Below are positions 5,208-9,498 of a stretch of 9,498 nt of DNA, in pieces. The first letter of the stretch is position 1, and every line of letters starts with the position of its first letter. The DNA comes from JACQNR01 sp049515175 (GTDB lineage: Bacteria; Acidobacteriota; Terriglobia; UBA7540). The notes beneath the pieces are model-generated. The model had not been told where the DNA came from, made no database searches, and saw only the letters and a program-made list of their open reading frames with translations. The position numbers and the translations under genes were made by a program. The stretch lies in contig JBEKUI010000194.1 in the NCBI GenBank assembly GCA_049515175.1, positions 1-9,498 on the forward strand, read 5' to 3'.

Positions 5208-6739
5208 TGAACAACCAACTTCCTCCCAAGGACACTCACGCGATGGATGACACAAGCAACCTCGGGGTTCGCATTCTGTCCGCCGCCCTGGTGCTCGGCA
5301 TTCTCGGAGACACCCTCCTGCGAGGCGTCCCCTGGGGGATCAACTTCGCACTGTGGGTGCTGATGCTCGGCGCGTTCGTCGGCGCGTTGGGCTGGCGAAG
5401 TCGCGCCTTTCTGAACGGCGGCGCTGGCTTGCTTGTCCTGATGGCGTTGTTCGTGCCCGCCCTCGCCTGGCGCGATTCTCTTTCGCTCAACCTGCTGAGC
5501 GTTCTCGGGCTTCTCGTGATCTTCGCGCTCATTGTTCTGCGCGCGCAAGGAGGATGGCTCGTCACCGCGTATCTGACCGACTACGTCGCGGGAGGAATCA
5601 TTGCGGGACTCAACGCAGTGTTCGGCCCCTTCTTTCTGCTCCTTGGCGGTCTTCCGTGGAGGCGAATTTTCGGCAAAACAGTCTCGCAGCGCACCCTGGC
5701 CATCAGCCTGGGAACGCTCCTCTCCGTGCCTCCTCTGGTGGTGTTCGGCGCCCTCTTGATGTCTGCGGATGCCGTCTTTGATTCCCTGGTAAGAGAAATC
5801 CTGGATATTGACTTCACCAAACTTCTCGGCCACGTCTTCCTGACGGCGTTTTTCGCCTGGATCGTCTGCGGTTATCTGCGCGGCGTACTCCTCGGAAAAG
5901 AGCGCGACCTGGTGCCGCGTCCCAGCCGGCAGTGGTTGGAGCTGGGGATCATCGAGGTTGGCGTCCCACTGGGCTTGCTCAATCTTCTTTTTCTCGTCTT
6001 CGTGGCCGTTCAGTTTGGGTATTTCTTTGGCGGCGCGGCTTCGGTAAGCCTGACGCCCGGCCTGACGTATTCGGAATACGCCCGACGCGGATTTTTCGAG
6101 CTCGTTGCCGTCTCCGCGCTGGTGCTCCCGCTGCTTCTCTTTGCCCATTGGGTGCTCGTCAAAGAAGATCCGAAGGCAGAACGGACCTTTCGATGGCTGG
6201 CGGGATTCCAACTCGTGATGCTCGCCGTGATGATGGCCTCGGCGTTCCAGCGCATGAGGCTGTATCAGCGCGAATATGGATTGACCGAACAGAGACTCTA
6301 TCCGACCGCGTTCATGGCTTGGCTGGCGGTCGTCTTCGTTTGGTTTGCCCTGACGGCACTGCGAGGTGAGCGCCAACGCTTCGCCTTCGGCGCCATGGTG
6401 GCGGGTTTCGTGCTGCTCGGCGCGCTTCACGCGATGAACCCCGACGCACTGATTGTTCGCGTCAATGCCGCTCGCCTGACCGAGGGCCGCAAATTCGACG
6501 TCCATTACGCCACACGGCTGAGCGCCGATGCCGTGCCGGAGTTGCTCACCGTGCTCCCGAACCTGCCGCCCAACGATCGCTGCGTCGTGGCGGGACGTCT
6601 CCTGCGAGCGTGGTCGCCGCCGGAAGCTCCGGACTGGCGAACCTGGAACTACGCTCGGGCCCAGGCCTTTCGAATCGTCCTGCAGAATGCCGCACCCCTG
6701 CGCGGGATGGCCTGTCCCGGGAAGGACGCCAACGATTAG
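5207..6739 (+). CDS. DUF4173/DUF4153-like polytopic membrane protein
   Basis: 510 aa with about twelve hydrophobic segments (roughly 21-38, 44-61, 70-87, 97-112, 125-147, 165-185, 208-226, 246-273, 299-317, 328-347, 366-384, 392-409) and a soluble C-terminal tail of about 100 residues. Recognisable family blocks are 'YSEYARRGFFEL' (288-299), 'QRMRLYQREYGLTEQRLY' (348-365) and the tail 'NPDALIVRVNAARLTEGRKF' (411-430) followed by 'LSADAVPELL' (438-447). These are typical of DUF4173, whose molecular function is unknown. The start ATG shares one base with the prenyltransferase stop (TGATG), so translation is coupled. ATG at 5243 is a less likely alternative. Its place suggests a job at the membrane tied to polyprenyl lipids, such as transport or modification, but no catalytic motif supports this. 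Confidence 0.8.
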   Translation: MNNQLPPKDTHAMDDTSNLGVRILSAALVLGILGDTLLRGVPWGINFALWVLMLGAFVGALGWRSRAFLNGGAGLLVLMALFVPALAWRDSLSLNLLSVLGLLVIFALIVLRAQGGWLVTAYLTDYVAGGIIAGLNAVFGPFFLLLGGLPWRRIFGKTVSQRTLAISLGTLLSVPPLVVFGALLMSADAVFDSLVREILDIDFTKLLGHVFLTAFFAWIVCGYLRGVLLGKERDLVPRPSRQWLELGIIEVGVPLGLLNLLFLVFVAVQFGYFFGGAASVSLTPGLTYSEYARRGFFELVAVSALVLPLLLFAHWVLVKEDPKAERTFRWLAGFQLVMLAVMMASAFQRMRLYQREYGLTEQRLYPTAFMAWLAVVFVWFALTALRGERQRFAFGAMVAGFVLLGALHAMNPDALIVRVNAARLTEGRKFDVHYATRLSADAVPELLTVLPNLPPNDRCVVAGRLLRAWSPPEAPDWRTWNYARAQAFRIVLQNAAPLRGMACPGKDAND

Positions 6740-6818
6740 CCGGAGTTCCGAATCACGGGATTTGCATCGATAGATTGTTTCAGACCCTGGAATTCCTTCA
6801 ACGTAACGGAGAGAAGAG

Positions 6819-7586
6819 ATGCCACACCCCTTCTTCAACTTCCAAGGGAACGCTGTCCTCTCGATTCTGGTCTTCCTGGGCACCGGGTTTCTTTTACTCG
6901 CGGCGTCCGCCGTCGTTCTTTTCATGCTCGCCACGCGCCGCTGGCTGCTGGCCCGGAGGTTCGTGCAGGGCGGAATGGCTCTGGCGGGGCTTTACCTGGC
7001 TACACTGCTGGTGTTCTCCTTCGCCAGCCACGAGCATGTCCTGGAGCGGAATGATGCGAAGTACTTCTGCGAGATTGACTGCCATCTGGCGTACTCCGTG
7101 ACCGATGTCGTCAAGATGGCAGAACTCGGAGCGCCGCCCTCTGCGCAGCGCGCGCACGGCGTGTTTTACGTCGTGACGGTGAAAACCTGGTTCGACGAGA
7201 GGACCATCTCTCCTCACCGCGGCAACGGGCTGCTGGCTCCCAACCCGCGCGCGGTTTGGGTTATCGATGCCACCGGAAGGCAGTATGGCGTTTCCCCGGA
7301 AGGACAGGGAGCCCTGGAACTCTCCGGAGCCCAGAGCACGCCGCTGACCCAGGCGCTGCGGCCGGGCGAGGCTTACACGACGACTTTCGTCTTCGATCTC
7401 CCTGCGGACATTGCGAACCCGCGTCTGCTGATCTGCGAGACGGACTTCGTCACCCGCCTGCTCATCGGGCACGAGAATAGTTTCTTTCACAAGAAGAGCA
7501 GTTTTCGCCTGGTGGCGCGTGAAATGACAGCCGCAGCAGTCCCCACCGACCTCACGCTTCAGGGCTTCTTGGGCCGGAACAGGTGA
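6819..7586 (+). CDS. Membrane-anchored protein with beta-rich extracytoplasmic domain, unknown function
   Basis: 255 aa. Two N-terminal membrane segments (about 13-38 and 50-68) are separated by a short basic loop ('ATRRWLLARRF'), so that loop is probably cytoplasmic and both ends external. The remainder (from about 70) alternates strands: 'GVFYVVTVKTWFDERTISP' (114-132), 'AVWVIDATGRQYGVSP' (145-160), 'LRPGEAYTTTFVFDLP' (180-195) and 'GHENSFFHKKSSFRLV' (217-232). This resembles immunoglobulin-like DUF4352-type folds. C84 and C88 in 'FCEIDCH' are close enough for a disulphide or metal contact. The start is clear: GGAGAG at 6808-6813, spacing 5. It lies 79 bp after the DUF4173 gene with no visible promoter or terminator between, so it is probably the last operon member. 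Its 3' end overlaps the convergent small-protein gene by 28 bp. Confidence 0.7.
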   Translation: MPHPFFNFQGNAVLSILVFLGTGFLLLAASAVVLFMLATRRWLLARRFVQGGMALAGLYLATLLVFSFASHEHVLERNDAKYFCEIDCHLAYSVTDVVKMAELGAPPSAQRAHGVFYVVTVKTWFDERTISPHRGNGLLAPNPRAVWVIDATGRQYGVSPEGQGALELSGAQSTPLTQALRPGEAYTTTFVFDLPADIANPRLLICETDFVTRLLIGHENSFFHKKSSFRLVAREMTAAAVPTDLTLQGFLGRNR

Positions 7587-7771
7587 ACGTACACCGCACC
7601 GATCACAGTCAGGAGGGCTCCCCACCAAATGGCGGGGCGGAGGTGGCCGAGCACGGTCGAGGGCGGGGTCGAGAGATAGTAGATGCCGCTCCCGACGATC
7701 AGCACGCCGTAAATCAACAGGAGCACGCCCACGAAAAACCAGACGGGAATAATGTGATGGTCTTCAGCCAT
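7559..7771 (-). CDS. Small two-TM membrane protein downstream of the symporter
   Basis: 70 aa. The open frame extends to 7855, but the ATG at 7769-7771 (minus strand) is preceded by GAGGG with 8-nt spacing and gives the compact protein 'MAEDHHIIPVWFFVGVLLL...'. Two hydrophobic segments span about 9-29 and 44-62, joined by a short loop ('STPPSTVLGHLRPAIWW'), with a basic C-terminus 'RPKKP'. It lies 130 bp downstream of the symporter stop on the same strand, separated by a REP-like hairpin. This is consistent with an accessory or stabilising subunit of the transporter, though nothing in the sequence proves contact. Convergent overlap of 28 bp with the gene on the other strand could allow antisense interference. 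The family has no assigned function as far as I can tell. Confidence 0.7.
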   Translation of the reverse strand: MAEDHHIIPVWFFVGVLLLIYGVLIVGSGIYYLSTPPSTVLGHLRPAIWWGALLTVIGAVYVHLFRPKKP

Positions 7772-7872
7772 AGATTTCGCCCTCGAAGATCTCCAGCGGT
7801 CTCTGACCGCCGTTATTTCGTACCACCCGTCCCGGCGCGGGAGGAGCGCCGCCATCTGTGCGACGACCCGAG

Positions 7873-7894
7873 GCCGGCTGGAAGCCGGCGCTAC
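7873..7894. repeat. REP-like hairpin, second copy, inverse orientation
   Basis: GCCGGCT (7873-7879), a GGA loop and AGCCGGC (7883-7889) form a perfect 7-bp hairpin, ending in CTAC (7891-7894). Read on the minus strand it begins GTAGCGCCGG, the same ten bases that open the element at 3261, followed by the same kind of hairpin with a 3-nt loop. It sits just after the symporter stop, a typical REP location, and could stabilise or partly terminate the symporter mRNA. Confidence 0.55.
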
Positions 7895-7901
7895 TTCCCA
7901 G

Positions 7902-9498
7902 CTACCAGAAGATGACCTGCAAGATCACAAACAGCGCGATCGAGATGGCTCCCCAGAAAATTGGCCGTTTCCAGAGCGGCAGGTGGCCTTCGCTGGGAAG
8001 TTCCGTGCAGCCGTAAACGAGCCCGGTCAGCTCTGCGACCGGCTTAGGCTTCGTCAAGGCGCTCACCGCCACCGTGACGATGACGCAGATCAGCCACGAC
8101 CAGAGCGCCCGGTACATATTCTCCGCCATGTCCTTGGCGTCGGGCGAGAGCGCGATGTAGCGCAGCATATCGGGATCCGCCTTCACTATCGCCCACATGG
8201 TGATGGACGAGACGGTTCCGGCCAGCAACCCCCAGAATCCGCCCGCCGGCGTCAGCCGTTTGAAAAGCATGCCCAGAAGAACCGTGCCGAACAACGGCGC
8301 GATGAAGAAACTGAAGAGCGCCTGAACGTAATCCATGATGCTTTTGAATTGCATCACCATGTAAGCAGTGCCGATTGAAACCAGCACGCCCAGGATGGTG
8401 CACCAGCGCCCCATGGCGAGGTAATGGGCGTCGGAGGCCGCGCGGCGGATGAATGGCCGATAGATGTCGTAGGTCCACACCGTCGCGAAGGCGCTGACGT
8501 TGCCTGCCATGCCCGACATGAACCCCGCGATCAGCGCCGTGATGCCCAGGCCGAGCAATCCCGGTCCGCAGTAACGCGCCAGCATGAGCGGCAGGACTTC
8601 GTTGTAACTGTGCCCGCCCGCCTGCACGGCGCTTTCCGGAACGAGTTTGAAGGGTAGGAGGCCCAGCCCAAGCAGGCCCGGCAGAATCACGATGAAGGGC
8701 ACGGCCATCTTGAAGTAGGAGCCGATGATGGGCGCGAGTTTGGCGGCGCGGATATCCTTGGCGGCGATGACGCGCTGGACGACGAGGAAGTCGGTCGTCC
8801 AGTAGCCGAAGGAAATCACCCAGCCCAGGCCGAACACGATGCCCGTCCAGTGGATGCCCATGGGGTTGTCGGTGAACTGGCCCATGGTGCGCCACAAATG
8901 CGTGTAATCGCCTTGGGGAAAGTTCTGGTGGATGCGCGCGACGAGGCCGTCCCACCCTCCGGTTTCAATCAGCCCAAGAATCGGAATCAGCAGCGCTCCC
9001 AACCAGATGAGGAAGAACTGCAGGACTTCATTGAAAATGGCCGAAAAGAGTCCCCCGAGAGAGACGTAAATCGCTACCGTCACCGAGGATACCCAAATGC
9101 TGAAGTGAATGTTCCAGCCCAGCACGACTTTCATGACCAGCGCCATGGCGTACATGTTGATGCCGGACATCAGCACGGTCATAAACGCAAACGAGATGGC
9201 GCTCAGCGCGCGCGTTGGCTCGCCGTAGCGAAGTTGCAAGTAGCCGGGGACGGAGTGAGTTTTGGAAATGTAGTAAAAGGGCATCATCACGATGCCCAGA
9301 AACACCATGGCGGGAATCGCGCCGATCCAGTACCAGTGGGTGGCGAGAATGCCGTACTGGTAGGCAGAGGCCGCCCAGCCCATCAGCTCCAGCGCGCCCA
9401 GGTTTGCCGAAAGGAAACTCAGCCCGGCCACCCAGGCGGTCATCTCGCGACCCGCCAGGAAGAAATCCTCGCCGCTCTTCGTGTAGCGCTTCAGGTAG
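7902..9498 (-). CDS. Sodium:solute symporter (SSS/SLC5 family), 5' end outside the window
   Basis: About 531 residues are visible. The reading frame stays open through the window edge: upstream of the ATG at 9441-9443 it encodes 'YLKRYTKSGEDFFLAGRE', which is standard SSS sequence, so that ATG is internal and roughly 20-40 N-terminal residues are missing. The protein is almost entirely membrane helices with the LeuT-like SSS order. Counting from the internal Met 9443: helix 1 'AGLSFLSANLGALEL' (6-20), 'THSVPGYLQLRYG' (62-74), 'YWTTDFLVVQRVIAAKD' (214-230) resembling the vSGLT substrate and QR region, and a helix with 'AGNVSAFATVWTYDIY', which corresponds to the sodium-site helix. It imports a solute with Na+. 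The region resembles sugar transporters, but substrate cannot be assigned. Transcribed toward, and probably with, the 70-aa protein downstream. Confidence 0.92.
   Translation of the reverse strand, partial: YLKRYTKSGEDFFLAGREMTAWVAGLSFLSANLGALELMGWAASAYQYGILATHWYWIGAIPAMVFLGIVMMPFYYISKTHSVPGYLQLRYGEPTRALSAISFAFMTVLMSGINMYAMALVMKVVLGWNIHFSIWVSSVTVAIYVSLGGLFSAIFNEVLQFFLIWLGALLIPILGLIETGGWDGLVARIHQNFPQGDYTHLWRTMGQFTDNPMGIHWTGIVFGLGWVISFGYWTTDFLVVQRVIAAKDIRAAKLAPIIGSYFKMAVPFIVILPGLLGLGLLPFKLVPESAVQAGGHSYNEVLPLMLARYCGPGLLGLGITALIAGFMSGMAGNVSAFATVWTYDIYRPFIRRAASDAHYLAMGRWCTILGVLVSIGTAYMVMQFKSIMDYVQALFSFFIAPLFGTVLLGMLFKRLTPAGGFWGLLAGTVSSITMWAIVKADPDMLRYIALSPDAKDMAENMYRALWSWLICVIVTVAVSALTKPKPVAELTGLVYGCTELPSEGHLPLWKRPIFWGAISIALFVILQVIFW

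Noticed and set aside
4389..5255. Minus-strand open frame of 288 codons opposite the prenyltransferase
   Set aside because: The plus strand carries full cis-prenyltransferase motifs, and the reverse frame shows none.
5078..6934. Long open frame of 618 codons on the minus strand
   Set aside because: It lies wholly opposite the prenyltransferase end, the DUF4173 gene and the start of the next gene. Its translation is low-complexity, rich in E, Q, H, R and G, as expected for an antisense shadow of GC-rich DNA.
8044..8955. Alternative minus-strand frame of 303 codons inside the symporter
   Set aside because: It is a frame-shifted shadow of the symporter, rich in R, H and P and without membrane segments.

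Overview
The window is GC-rich, densely coding bacterial DNA carrying ten genes. Several features fit Acidobacteriota: an ECF sigma factor followed by a one-TM putative anti-sigma factor and two DUF4252-type secreted proteins, an HTH_27-type winged-helix regulator next to a second-type cis-prenyltransferase, and a sodium:solute symporter paired with a tiny two-TM protein. The phylum is an inference from gene content and protein style; the window has no rRNA or other marker gene.

Layout. (1) 10-939 (+): a U32-peptidase-like TIM-barrel protein standing alone. (2) 1153-3232 (+): a tight four-gene unit made of an ECF sigma factor, a probable anti-sigma factor and two signal-peptide proteins of DUF4252 type. 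The first two genes overlap, as do the last two. It ends near a GTAG-flanked REP-like hairpin. (3) 3445-7586 (+): a probable five-gene operon. It has a strong sigma70-like promoter at 3410-3437 and encodes a six-TM protein, the winged-helix regulator, an undecaprenyl-diphosphate-synthase-like cis-prenyltransferase, a DUF4173-like polytopic membrane protein and a membrane-anchored beta-domain-like protein of unknown function. (4) 7559-9498 (-): a sodium:solute symporter, cut by the window end, and downstream of it a 70-aa two-TM protein.

The most interesting signal is a 25-bp sequence present twice in region 3 with 21/25 identity. One copy (3391-3415) overlaps the -35 box of the operon promoter. 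The other (4465-4489) lies across the start codon of the prenyltransferase gene. Both contain ACTTT...CAAAGTACTTG, with an inverted repeat and the perfect palindrome AAGTACTT. The simplest reading is an operator bound by the winged-helix protein encoded between the two copies, giving autoregulation plus a second control point on the lipid-carrier synthase gene. The promoter spacing also predicts a leaderless mRNA for the first gene. Together this suggests a self-regulated cell-envelope or polyprenyl-lipid module of unknown physiological role. The ECF unit may be a separate envelope-related stress regulon.
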